Shown in pieces: positions 37,000-46,655 of a stretch of 64,000 nucleotides of DNA. The notes beneath the pieces are model-generated. The model saw only the letters and a program-made list of their open reading frames with translations. It was not told the DNA's origin and searched no databases. A program made the translations under genes and the position numbers. Within the stretch, counting starts at the first letter, position 1. Each line of letters begins with the position of its first letter. Source of the stretch: Symbiodinium natans (Eukaryota > Sar > Dinophyceae > Suessiales > Symbiodiniaceae). Location: assembly GCA_905221605.1 (NCBI GenBank), contig CAJNDS010002317.1:126001-190000 (forward strand). The letters run 5' to 3'.

Positions 37000-38880
37000 C
37001 GCCTGCAATTTCCTGTCAAATTTCATGTCATGACGCCTCACGTTCGCCATGCCCGCCCGATTTCACAGGCCTTCACGAGAATGCACACGGGGTCCGACAT
37101 GTCCAATGCCGGAATTAAAGAAGCCACATCATTGGGCACAACCATTGTGAAGCTGCTCTCGCCAGCCACATCTGGCAATGCTTTGGTTTTTTCGTGAAAA
37201 CTGAAAACTCCCATGTCCCAACTGATCAAAGCCGCCTTGTCGATCCTCATCACCATGAAAGACCGTGAGATGAGCCTGCCAGCAAGCCATGAATGCCTGT
37301 CGTCAAGTTCACGCTGCGCACGTGAAAATTTTCCAGGACGCCTTCCCGATTGGCAGCAAGTCTTCGCCGGTAGGCGGTGCTTCACAACATGTGCAAAACA
37401 TAGTCTCGGTGGCTAGGGGCCATAAAACTCTCAGAGCATGGCTTCGAACCCACACAGCAGCAGTAACAACGAAGGTTGGTGCAGGTGGCCACCATCTATT
37501 GTCTTCTTGTTTTGCCTGTCAAACCGGTCTGACCCAAGTGTGTGCTTACGAAGGCATCGGTTGGGCGGCGAAGCGATCATCGGCGATCACTACCCAAGGA
37601 AATCCAAGTCAATCCTCAGTGTCGATAGCAAGCAGCGGATGCTCGGCGAAAAAACGGCTGATGAGCAACGTGTCTCCTCCATCGACAGCACGCACGCACC
37701 AGCACACGCGGCCGGCTCGATTGCCATTCTGGCTCAAGCTGGTGTTGAAATCGCCCAGAGAGAGAGAAACTCGGATTCTTTGTTGGGCCTGGGTTTTTCC
37801 TTTAACTTTGTGTGCCCCGAACAGGTCCGACTCCCAACCTGGCTCCTTAGCATCCTCAACCTGCTGCCCGACTCGTGCCGATAGGCCGCGGTGCACGCGG
37901 CGCTCGCCCCAGTACTACTCGTTGCGGGGAGCGAGCTTGACTCTTTGCGCTTGCGGAAGCAGCTAGCCATCCGCAAACATCGGAAAAGATGGCCGAGTCT
38001 CCCACGCGCGGCTCCTGGCGCCACTCAAGCAAGCGGGGGGGAGCGGCAGGGCGGCCATCTAATTGCCGCCAGCATTGTGCAATGCCTCCTTCCCCAGGCC
38101 CTAGCTTGAATCCGGTTGCACTACAACATGCAAACGCAGGCCGGAGCACCCGGAAGCAAGACCCCATTCCACGACTGGGACCGCTCACCGCTCTTCTATT
38201 CGGAGGTTTCCGTCTACTGTACATCTCACCTGCACGCCACACCTTTGCATGTTGGAGGCAAAACTGACTGCCCTCTCGTGCCCTTGCCCAAATGCAGCTG
38301 GTCCGTTCTCGCCCCCCCGGCGGCGCCGCCACAGCCTCGATCGGAGACCGATGGCGCCAAAGCACCACCTGCTGTTTACTTGCCCAGCAACGCGCCCAAT
38401 CACGTCAAAGAACGGATGCCGCCGCACACGTTTGACAACATCACGCCATTGCTTTGGCAAAATGCTCGCCAGCCGAGCGCAGTGCCCGACAAGCGAAAAT
38501 CTTGGCTTTTCATCCCCTTGCTTCAAAGGGCGGGCACCTCACGTCGCGATCCGGGCACGGATGGTGAACGTGCTCGACGTTGGGCACCCGGTTTGGTGAG
38601 CTCGAAGTGGTGCTCCGCAGGGCCCGGCCAACTTGTCTCGCTCGTTCTTTGCTCGCGATTGCGGAGTGCGAGGCCCTCGTCGCGACATTGGCGAAGAAGA
38701 CCGGGCGACTGCGGCGACGTTGGCTGGGCTGTTCGCGGCGACATTGATTTCCCTTAGGCGCAGCCGTTCTGACGTGCATGGGGCACAACAGCGCCGACGA
38801 TGCCCGACTCGCGCGCTGAGGAAGTGCATAGCCGGTGAGCGTTCACATGCTGCCCGACGCGGACGCCAAAAAGTTAAAAT
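37000..38880. other. no clear gene
   Basis: Frames of more than 200 codons are open on the plus strand at 37289-37966 and 38116-38757, but long minus frames overlap them, and this GC-rich stretch makes long chance frames likely. A minus block at 37200-37060 (ESSFTMVVPNDVASLIPALD) may be another exon of the PDZ-like gene. Confidence 0.3.
37723..37738 (+). other. possible relict dinoflagellate spliced-leader end
   Basis: GCCATTCTGGCTCAAG matches the 3' end of the dinoflagellate spliced leader (GCCATTTTGGCTCAAG) at 15 of 16 positions. Bases farther left agree poorly. In dinoflagellates such relics mark cDNA copies that re-entered the genome. No clear gene follows directly on the plus strand, so this may be chance. 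Confidence 0.35.
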
Positions 38881-38884
38881 TGTA

Positions 38885-39435
38885 TTGATGGAAGTGCCAG
38901 CTCTTGACCTCCTCGCTTTGCCTTTGCAGCAAAGCAGTTGGCGAATGCCCGAATACCGGCAGAATCCCGCAAACGTCGCGCCGGCCCTGGCTCTGGCCCG
39001 CTTAACTCCGCTGCGCAAACCAAACGGCGGAGTGCGCGGCATCGCAACGGGCGACGTGTTCTGCCGCCTTGTGTCGCAATGGGCGCCCATTTTCGATCAA
39101 GCAACACGCCCAATACGCTCTGCAGGCGCGGGCCGGAACCGACGCATTGACCACCCATGCACGGACGGTGCTAGAATTTTGCGACGATGCGGTCCTTGTT
39201 TCCCGCGGGGCAGTGTGTATGACAGCATGTCCCGAGCATGCGTCCACGTATTGTTGGTGGGATGCCGAAGGGCGAGGCCGGATCATCGCCCAAGGCGAGG
39301 GCTGTGAGCCGGGCGATCCGTTGGCTCCGGCCCTGTACGCTTTGGGGCACCCTTATGGGGCTCTCTGCAAAGCCGCTTCGTGCCTTTTTATCATGCCTTG
39401 TTGCGACCGCAGGGGGGTGTCCAGGTTCTCCTAGC
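38885..39435 (+). pseudogene. non-LTR retrotransposon RT, N-terminal half (broken)
   Basis: The plus strand encodes, over several frames, VPALDLLAL, then ALALARLTPLRKPNGGVRGI followed by ATGDVFCRLVS (39001-39080). Next come QYALQARAGTDALTTHARTV and LEFCDDAVLV (about 39115-39200), a YDSMSRA remnant, and EGCEPGDPLAPALYALG (about 39300-39345). This motif order is the RT core of LINE-like elements: a KPNGGVRGIATGDVFRRLV fingers segment, then a palm segment and the QGDPLAPALFALG motif. At least two frameshifts break it (near 38945 and near 39090). The expected FLDDLYVV segment does not follow directly but lies about 1.5 kb downstream. Confidence 0.6.
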
Positions 39436-40050
39436 CCGCGGGGCGGCGGCTGTAGGTGACCTGCTCAGCCTCGCGAGCCTGAGTCAGGAGGTCTCCCTGC
39501 TCCGCGCTTACAAGGAACACCTTGCCACGGTCCGGCAAAAGGGGCTTGCTTGGGAGGGGAGGAGGGGGCGAGGAAGGTCGGTGCATGTCTTATCAGGGCA
39601 TCTGCGAGTGTTCTCCTCCCCTCCGCGGCCCGTCACGCGAGCAGGAGGACGCACGCATATGGGATAGAAACCGTGACTACAAAGGGGTGCTGCACTACCT
39701 GCTAGCTGACGCGGATGGGATTCTGAAAGATGCCGAACACAGCCTGGTGCTGCTTTGGCAGCACTTCAATGACAGTCCGGTGTGACTACCCCGTGCTGAT
39801 CTTCCACGATGGGCTATAAGTCCGGCCAGCCGAGCCCGTTTGCTTCATGCGGCGGGAGGGTCGAGGGTACGGCTTGCTTTTGTGGACGATTTCACGCGAC
39901 CTCCCCTGATGTTCTCAGGAGGGGCATGGGGGGTAGGGGCAACAGGCGAGGGTGGGTTGGGGTACAAAGCCATGTGTCGGTGGCGTGCCCTGTCCGTGCT
40001 TTATGAGCCAGTGCTGCAAGGGTTCGATTACGGGGGGGGACGGGGAGGGT
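39412..40050 (+). pseudogene. glycosyltransferase family 15 (KTR)-like fragment
   Basis: The plus strand reads QVLLARGAAAVGDLLSLASL plus a helix (about 39412-39540), a gap, then RDYKGVLHYLLADADGILKD and SLVLLWQHFND (about 39670-39775), DYPVLIFHDGL (39786-39818), RVRLAFVDDFTRPP (about 39868-39910), and GYKAMCRWRALSVLYEPVLQ followed by GFDY (about 39960-40032). DYPVLIFHDG and GYK.MCR....L..P.L.GFDY are hallmarks of the KTR/KRE2 alpha-mannosyltransferase family, which acts in the Golgi. One base is missing before DYPVL, and a stop follows HDGL, so the copy is broken. It stops at the point where the metal-binding part should follow. The fragment lies between two halves of an RT. I am fairly sure of the family and less sure of the exon borders. 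Confidence 0.5.
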
Positions 40051-40099
40051 AGGTAGGGTGAGTTGGAGCAGGGGGCAGGGAAGGGTTTGATAGCTTAGG

Positions 40100-40890
40100 A
40101 TGAGTAAGGTATTGCAGAGTAGTGCAGGTTTGGTTGGCAGGCCCTTTCGCCTCTCGTACGAGTGCGTCGCAGCGAGATTGTCGAAAGCAGCCAGTTGGTG
40201 TGGATGCTGGCCCACCTCTGCTCGGCACCCACTTGATCGCTGCCCGCTGTATCGATATGCCGCCTACGGTGTAGATGCCCAAATTGTTCTAAGAAAAGGG
40301 GAGTAGGGAAGGGAAAGGGAAGGTAGGGCGCAGACAAGGTAGAGAAGGCTAGGGCTTAGAGCACCTGCAGCTGCTCCAGGAAGTTCATCATCTTGAGCCT
40401 GACCTTGTAAGGCTGCTCTCCGTTGAACAGTTTCTTCGGAACATCTCGACGAAGCTCGCTGCACCTCTCCACATCGCGCTGGTACATATGCTCGCGCACA
40501 CCCTGCCCCTGCCCCGTTTGCTTGTGGTCGATATCCACCACGGTGGGCAGCGAGCAGACCGTGGGAGTAACGAGGCGCACGCGCGCTACGCCGCCACCGC
40601 CAACAGTCCCGTCCATCTGTGGACGCTAACTTGGCGCGTGGCGGGTCTCAAGAGGCCGCATGGGCGCGGGTATGGGGAGCAGACGGAAGAACGTGACCAT
40701 CTCCGCCGTAAGCCTCCCGCCCACCTCCAGCGCAATGACGACCAGCTTGCAGCGGCGGGCCGCCAAGAGCTCCGGGTAGGTGTTTCCGGCTAGCCGCGTT
40801 GGAAGCGGCCACGCCTGGCTCGTGATCTGCCCTCGTTCGAGGCGTGCCGTCCCGTGAGATTCTGCTCACCAGCGTAGTGTCGACCGTGCA
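40100..40890. other. unassigned stretch between the glycosyltransferase fragment and the RT
   Basis: The plus strand is open in pieces (40100-40306, 40488-40793). The minus strand has a protein-like block (KKLFNGEQPYKVRLKMMNFL, about 40440-40360, with MYQRDVERCSELRRDV upstream). I cannot say which strand is coding. Confidence 0.25.
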
Positions 40891-40899
40891 TTCACGCAT

Positions 40900-41760
40900 C
40901 CGATGGCTTGCTGGCATTCCTTGCGATCTATAAGTGATCTATATGTCGTCACTACGCGGGACCGGGCGCTTGCCGCTCGCGACACTGTTGGATCGCCTCC
41001 AACGAGGGGAAGACCCGCGCGCACAGCCCCTCCGGCATCGACGCACTTGGGGCAGATGTTTGGCGAAGAAACAAACCGCCCGCCCTCCCGCCGAGCGAGG
41101 GCTCCTTGTGCTGGGCACTCATTGTCCATCCGCCGTTTGCTGCAGAAGTGCTGCATCGTAGGCAAACCTCCGCACGCATCACCTTGAATGAAAGCCGTCA
41201 GCCACTGAGACAACACCAGCACCTGCACGGGCCGCAATGGGCCGCAAGCGCAGAAGCTGGCACCAGGGAACGGAACGCAGTGCAGGGCTTAGGGTTACGC
41301 AGGCTGCAGACCGAGCGGAAATTTTTACAGCAGCTGCCTCAGCTTGTTCCAGGCGCCTTGCTGCCTGGCGGCTTGGGCCAGTTGGGGCCGCGAGCTCCAG
41401 CACCCGCTGCAGGGGCGGGTCTGCGCGCTGGCTGGGGTGAAGCGGGCCGGCCACGCACAACCAAGGGCTGTGTTTTTCTTTCCCGCACCTTTTTCAATGC
41501 AGCATGTGTCTCCAGTCAATGTCGGGGGCCCGTCGGGCGAGCGGGGACCGGTATCATGCCGTCAGCGACAGGCGGCTGGCGAGGGGAGGGGCGTCCTCCC
41601 AGCGCTCGTCGGCAAGGACCTCGCTGAGATCCGCTGTGCTCCTGACCGCGTGCTGCACGGCTATTCCGAGAATGCCCCACCAGCGGCGCGACCAGCCTGC
41701 GCTTGCTGCTACTTGGGAAATCATCAGGGGTGCCAACCCACCTCGACCATCTGACGAGGG
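40900..41760 (+). pseudogene. non-LTR retrotransposon RT, C-terminal half (broken)
   Basis: The block at 40925-40985 reads SDLYVVTTRDRALAARDTV, the segment that normally follows the catalytic FLDD of the same RT type. The FLDD itself is damaged: GATCTAT occurs twice, separated by AAGT, so about 11 extra bases interrupt it. Downstream are GIDALGADVWRRNKPP in one frame and PPAERGLLVLGT in another (about 41035-41120), then RKFLQQLPQL (about 41325-41355) and a GLGLRSAV-like remnant near 41625. The order matches the C-terminal half of the RT begun at 38.9 kb. Frames change repeatedly, so this is a pseudogene. Confidence 0.5.
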
Positions 41761-41764
41761 CTTG

Positions 41765-43670
41765 GCCCAAAGTGGCTTAAAGCTGCCATTTTTAAGGTGC
41801 CATTTACTGTTGGTGTGCCGGACTAGTGAAAACGTTGTCTACAAGGGCCTTCCAGTTCGCGCTGCTGACTCGCACTGGCACGGACAGTTCAGGTGCGGCG
41901 GGAGCGTGCGGCGCAGGAACATGCGGCGCGGGGGGTGCGGGCGCAACGCGGCAGCACGCGAAATAGCGGTATTCAGGCCCTGCGGAGTGAGAGGCGATGA
42001 GAGGCGTACATGGGGTTTGCAAGGTGGCTGCGCCTGCGTTTTGGCCACAGTGACCGCAATTTTGTCAGTGCCACTGCTAATCGCAAAGCGCCATTCAGCG
42101 CCCCAAAGATCCAGAGACAGCCTTCGCAGCTATCTGCCTCAACAACTGCGTGATTAACCTTGTCAGTGCGCGCGGTTGTTTGCCGTTCATTTCAAAGCCG
42201 TTTTATGTGAATGATAAGCAACAACCAGGCACAAACAAAAACGTCTGGGATTGCAACTAACTCGTGATGTCGGGCCTTTCAGCCCACCTGTCCTGGCAAA
42301 CCCTGCACATTTTGCTGCGCGACCGGTTGCGCCAGCTCCTATACGCGGGCTGATGAGCCGTGTGCCTTGCAGCGAAAGCTTACGGGACAGCGTGCTCCAG
42401 CGCCTGAAGGGCGTTTGGGCGATGCCAGGGAAACAAAGATGGCCTGAAGTGGAACCGGCAAGTCGATGTGCGACACAGCCAAACCACGAAGACTTGGGTC
42501 ACTTTCGGTCCAATTTGCGAGAGCAACAGCTATCGGGACGCGAGTGCCATGTCGGGAAGGTCCGTTTCCAGGGCGCATTCAGCACAAGCGGGCTGCCTTG
42601 CACCCTGCGGACACAGCGTCATCCCATGACGGCACAACATGGCACAGCACCCAGCAAGGTACGTTGCAGCTAGCACAGCGACGAAGCGGCCGTGGCAGCT
42701 GGTTGCAGTGGGAAGACATAACGCAGCTAGGCCTCTTGCAAATTCGCCACACTTGACATACGCTGGAGTGTGCGATAGCCTTCTCGCTTGCAAGTTGGGT
42801 TGCCGTCGCACAGAAAGCGGCATCAGCATCTCTTTGCAGCGCCGGCAGGCCGGCCGTTCTTCGCCAGCGGAAACCCATACGCGCGTTCTGCGGCAGGGCA
42901 ATTCGGCACGCGGATGGACCCACGGCTACGCTTCGCAAGCTTCGCAGAACGGACGCGCTTGGCAACAAGTTGTGTTGCACAAAACGACGAGTGGTTTAAG
43001 AAGCGCATGAGTGAGTGAAAGCAACCCGGAAACTTGACTTCACTTCCGGCTCATCGCTGGGTGGCGAATTTCATTGGATTCTTGGTGGCGTCGACCTCCC
43101 TCCGCATGGCATTCTGCAATTGACAATTTTTGCGGCTGGTGCGATATGGATGACTGGTATATGATTTCAAAAAAACACGCGCCAACAAACGCCAATATTT
43201 AGATGACTCGTTTGGCCGCTTTCGTCGAATTCACGTTGCAACCCTGGGCTCATCTGCTCACAAACTCTGATTCTGTGTTGGTGAATTGTTTTTGCGCAAC
43301 TTGCGTGTTGACGCTGCTCACTTGCAGCCATAGTTTGCAGCGCTCGGCCATGGGTGATGCACGGGCATGATACCCACAAGCGGTCAGAAACTGGAACCAT
43401 ACTCGTCCTGCTTTGGCATGCACGACTGATCAAGCACTAGTCACTAGTGTTGCCAACGCTTCAACACGCCCCGCATCACTACTTGTTAGGCTTCCGACTC
43501 TGTTGCTGCTTACCAGGCCTTGTGGCCACCGCAACCGCGTGTTCGCCCGCATGCTTTGCAAAGCCACTCGCTGCTACCGATTCGCTGGGTGCTCGCATCT
43601 TGCGCATCACTGTCAGCTACCCCGCCACGACAGGAAAATGAAAACGACCCCCCGGGCCCCCCCTGATCGA
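41765..43670. other. no recognisable gene
   Basis: Many overlapping frames are open on both strands in GC-rich sequence. No domain or coherent exon is seen. Confidence 0.35.
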
Positions 43671-43674
43671 TAGG

Positions 43675-43835
43675 CGGGTCACTTGTGACTTCTGTCGGGT
43701 GTCACTTGTGACTTCTCGAGAAGCAACTCGCTTGTGACTTCTCTCGGGTGTCACCTGTGACTTCTCTAGCCAGCGAATTTGCAACACCTCTCAGCAAAAA
43801 TGCATGAAATCACTTGTGACTTCTCTGCCTTGGGA
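43675..43835 (+). repeat. TCACTTGTGACTTCTC minisatellite
   Basis: About six irregular units around TCACTTGTGACTTCTCTCGGG. Each unit contains TCACTTGTGA, a 10-base perfect inverted repeat (TCACT then GTGA around T/T), so each can form a tiny hairpin. Confidence 0.8.
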
Positions 43836-43934
43836 TCGGGTTTCAACCTTGCATCTTGGACTTTCGCGCACGGGCTCGCAGTTTGGGCTCAGGGTTCATA
43901 CGGTCATGGGATTGGGGTCTAGCCTCAGGGTTCC

Positions 43935-44042
43935 CGGTTTCGGGTTTACAGTTTAGGGTTTTGGGTTTTGGGTTTAGGGTTTAGGGTTTAGGGTTTAGGG
44001 TTTAGGGTTTAGGGTTTAGGGTTTAGGGTTTAGGGTCAGGGT

Positions 44043-44102
<60 letters not shown>

Positions 44103-44170
44103 GGTTTAGGGTGACCTTTAGGGTCTAGGGTTGAAGGTTTAGGGTTTAGGGTCTCGCGTTTAGGTTTAGG
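43935..44170 (+). repeat. telomere-like tract, TTTAGGG then TTGAGGG
   Basis: About nine TTTAGGG units, then about nine TTGAGGG units (44040-44105), then degenerate units. This repeats the order seen at 7.34-7.83 kb (TTTAGGG followed by TTGAGGG, same strand). Confidence 0.93.
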
Positions 44171-44279
44171 GTTTTCGCGGTCTGGACTCTAGCCTCAGGC
44201 TTGATAGAAATTGTTTAGGGTTGGGTCCGAAACGTTTTGACCGAAAGTTTTGCTTTTGCCTTTCCCAAGCAATTTGGTT

Positions 44280-44445
44280 TCGGCACCTCTGGAAGGGGCT
44301 GGGGGCTGGGGCCTCGATGCAAGCTAGGGTGGGGGTGGGTTGAGGAAGGGGGCTGTGGTGGTGGCCCGGCTGGGGTTGGGGGCTGGGGGCTTGGGGGTTG
44401 GGGGTTGGGGCGGCTGAGGCTGGGGCTGGGGCTGCGGTTGGGAAA
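44280..44445 (+). repeat. G-rich low-complexity tract
   Basis: Runs of GGGG(C/T)TGGGG and GGGTTGGGG dominate. They open frames of 93 to 102 codons on both strands that I take as artefacts. The tract has strong quadruplex potential on the plus strand. Confidence 0.8.
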
Positions 44446-44621
44446 ACACAAACACTTTTCAGAAATCTACTCAAACTGGGCTCGTCAGCTGTTTAGATCA
44501 ATCACTCGATCTGAATGATACCAGGCGCTTTGGATGAACTTAAACTCTGCTTGTCATCTGTTTAGACAAATGACTTGGAAATTCAGAATGATACCATATT
44601 CAATTCTATTTATTTTTGTCT

Positions 44622-44932
44622 TGAGGGTTTAGGGTTCACGGTTTAGGGTTTACGGTTTTAGGGTTTAGGGATTGGGGTTTCGGGTTTAGGGTTTAGGCTT
44701 GAGGGTTTAGGGTAACCTTTAGGGTTTAGGGTTGAGGGTTTAGAGTTTCGGGTTTAGGGGTGAGGCTTTTGCGGTCATGGGATTGGGGTCTTGCCATCTT
44801 GCGTCAGGTTTGAAGGTTTAGGTGCACGGTTTAGGGTTTGCGGTTTTAGGGTTTAGGGTTGAGGGTTTAGGGTTTACGGTTCTAGGGTTTAGGGTTTGGG
44901 GTTTAGGGCTCAGGGTTTAGGGTTTGCGGTTT
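44622..44932 (+). repeat. degenerate telomere-like tract abutting the outer LTR
   Basis: Mixed TTTAGGG, TTTACGG, TTTGCGG and TTGAGGG units run right up to TTTGCGGTTT, after which TGTTAAAG begins the inferred LTR. Confidence 0.88.
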
Positions 44933-45133
44933 TGTTAAAGAACGGGCTTTCCTAAAGGGTTTCCTAAACCACCACTGCGGCTCACTTTTCGCTTCACCGC
45001 TCTGCTGTGGTTTCTGTCCTGTGAGACTGGGGAGTCTCCTTTGAGCCTGGGCCACAAAGTCGGTTCCTGGCTCAATCTGTTCATTCTCCTACACATACAA
45101 CAGTGTGTTCCTACTAGGCTGGAATGTTTAACA
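44933..45133 (-). repeat. inferred 3' LTR of the outer element (201 bases)
   Basis: The right border is set by the purine tract: plus-strand ...TTTAACA is followed by CCCCGCCTT, the same arrangement as at the inner element's 3' LTR. The left border, TGTTAAA, is chosen because it is the exact reverse complement of TTTAACA and has the canonical TG; sequence left of it is telomere-like. The matching 5' LTR would lie beyond 64000, so length and left border rest on this inference. Confidence 0.6.
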
Positions 45134-45146
45134 CCCCGCCTTCGAA
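45134..45146 (-). other. polypurine tract of the outer element
   Basis: The minus strand reads CGAAGGCGGGG directly before TGTTAAAC. The inner element has AAGGCGGGG before its own LTR. This is where plus-strand DNA synthesis is primed during reverse transcription. Confidence 0.65.
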
Positions 45147-45347
45147 GTTAGTGAAAGTCGTAGTCTGACGACTAAGCTGGCTTCGACTCTCTTTCCTGAA
45201 CACACACAAGTGCTTGAAACTCTTTCCTCAACGCAGACTCTTTCAAGTCCACTGGCGAAACTCTCCAAGTTCGCTCACATTTCCTTCAAACGAAATGTCT
45301 ACTATCCTGTACAAAACTAACTCTGCTGTTCCTACTTACTTGGATCA

Positions 45348-46655
45348 TCATCCTGAAACAAACTGCAAAAGAAAACTTTCATAGAGCTGGGACGGATACA
45401 CCATCCTTTCTGCTCTCACTGCCAAGCTCACTGTTCTTTCCTTCTTCTTCACGAAAAGCTTGTGATCTCGTAGTAGCCGTCGTCGACGTCCTTGCTGCTG
45501 CTGCTTCCTTTTCCTTCTTCTCTTTTCTCCTGGCTTTTGTCTTTTCCTTTTCCTTTTTCCGTTCTCCTCTATGAACTTCTCGAACTTCTTGAGCTGCTCG
45601 TCGCAAACTTTCCTGCCGTTCTTGTCCTTGTGCTGCTTCACCCATTTTCCTTCACCGGGACTTTTTCCTTCTGAATCGAAGAAGTACCAGTACTGACTGT
45701 CGTTGTTCCACTTCCACTGGTTGAACTTTTCCTGGTACTGGAAGACGGCGTAGCTGTTCCTTGTATTGTCTTTTCCTAAGCCTTTCACGTAGCTCCTTGG
45801 CGAGTACGGTCCTTTTTCCTTCACCTCTGGGTCTTCCTTCTCCTTCTTTTCCTTTGGCTCCTTCTTCTCTGGCTCCTCCTTTTCCTTTGCTGGGCTGCGG
45901 CTTTCCTCTTCTGTTGTTGATCCTGCATCGCTTCCTCTTTGGCTGAGTGCCTTCTCGAGCCTTTCAATCCTGTCCTTGTCCTTCTCTCTTTCCTGCATAA
46001 GCAAGAGGACTGCTTCCTCGAGCTCCTTCCTCGCTTCTGCTTCCTTTTCTGCTGCTGCTGCTTGGGCTGCTGCATTCTTCCTGTGCCTTTCCTCTTCTTC
46101 CTTCGCCTTGACTGCTGCTGCCTTTGCCTCCTTGGCTTCCTTTGCTGCCTGTGCTTCCTTTGCTTGCTTGGCTGCTGCCTCTCGTGCTTCCTTGTCTGCC
46201 TGTGCTCTTGCTGCTGCTGCCTTCGCTTCTTCCTCCTTTGCTTGCCTTTCCTGCTCAAGTCTCCTATCGTTCTCCTCTGCTGCTGCTTCTAAGGTCTTCC
46301 TCAACTTTGCCTTCAGCTCCTCTTCTTGTTCCTTTGACAGCGGCTGCTGTCCTCCTGATCCTGAGCTTGTCTTTCCTTCTTCCTCTCCTGCGTGGCCTTT
46401 CTTCTTGTTCTTTCCTTTTCCTTTCTCGTGCTTGTAGGCGTAGTCGTAGTCGCACCAAATCTTTTCCTGCGTCACGTAGTGCTGGCGGTAAATCGAGCCA
46501 TTCTCGGTGTAGAACTTCCACTCGGACGAAAAATCGCGTGGGTGCTCGAAATCGCTTTCCTTGTCTTTTGACTCTTCTGCTTTCCTTTGGATCTCCTCGT
46601 TGATTCGGCGAATCTTGTCGGTGATGCTCTCAGCTTCCTCTTCCTTGTCCTTTCC
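45348..46655 (-). CDS. outer element 3' accessory frame, C-terminal part
   Basis: Continues in the same frame as the 46656-47237 block after a TGA. The open part from the Met at 46475 is 375 codons; codons from 46655 are also protein-like (SDFEHPRDFSSEWKFYTENG, YRQHYVTQEKIWCDYDY). Then come a highly charged Ala/Glu/Lys coiled coil of about 150 residues (about 46330-45960), an acidic Lys/Glu/Pro stretch, a compact aromatic segment (FNQWKWNNDSQYWYFFDSEG, about 45735-45660), and a very basic tail (KRKRKRQKPGEKRRRKRK). No family is recognised. The position after RNase H and before the 3' LTR makes it an element-encoded accessory protein. The basic tail could bind nucleic acid. Long plus-strand frames over it are shadows of its repetitive codons. 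Confidence 0.6.
   Translation of the reverse strand, partial: GKDKEEEAESITDKIRRINEEIQRKAEESKDKESDFEHPRDFSSEWKFYTENGSIYRQHYVTQEKIWCDYDYAYKHEKGKGKNKKKGHAGEEEGKTSSGSGGQQPLSKEQEEELKAKLRKTLEAAAEENDRRLEQERQAKEEEAKAAAARAQADKEAREAAAKQAKEAQAAKEAKEAKAAAVKAKEEEERHRKNAAAQAAAAEKEAEARKELEEAVLLLMQEREKDKDRIERLEKALSQRGSDAGSTTEEESRSPAKEKEEPEKKEPKEKKEKEDPEVKEKGPYSPRSYVKGLGKDNTRNSYAVFQYQEKFNQWKWNNDSQYWYFFDSEGKSPGEGKWVKQHKDKNGRKVCDEQLKKFEKFIEENGKRKRKRQKPGEKRRRKRKQQQQGRRRRLLRDHKLFVKKKERTVSLAVRAERMVYPSQLYESFLLQFVSG

Noticed and set aside
45492-46603. Long plus-strand frames rich in Leu, Ser, Phe and Cys
   Set aside because: They are the reverse of Glu/Lys-rich coiled-coil codons of the minus-strand accessory frame.
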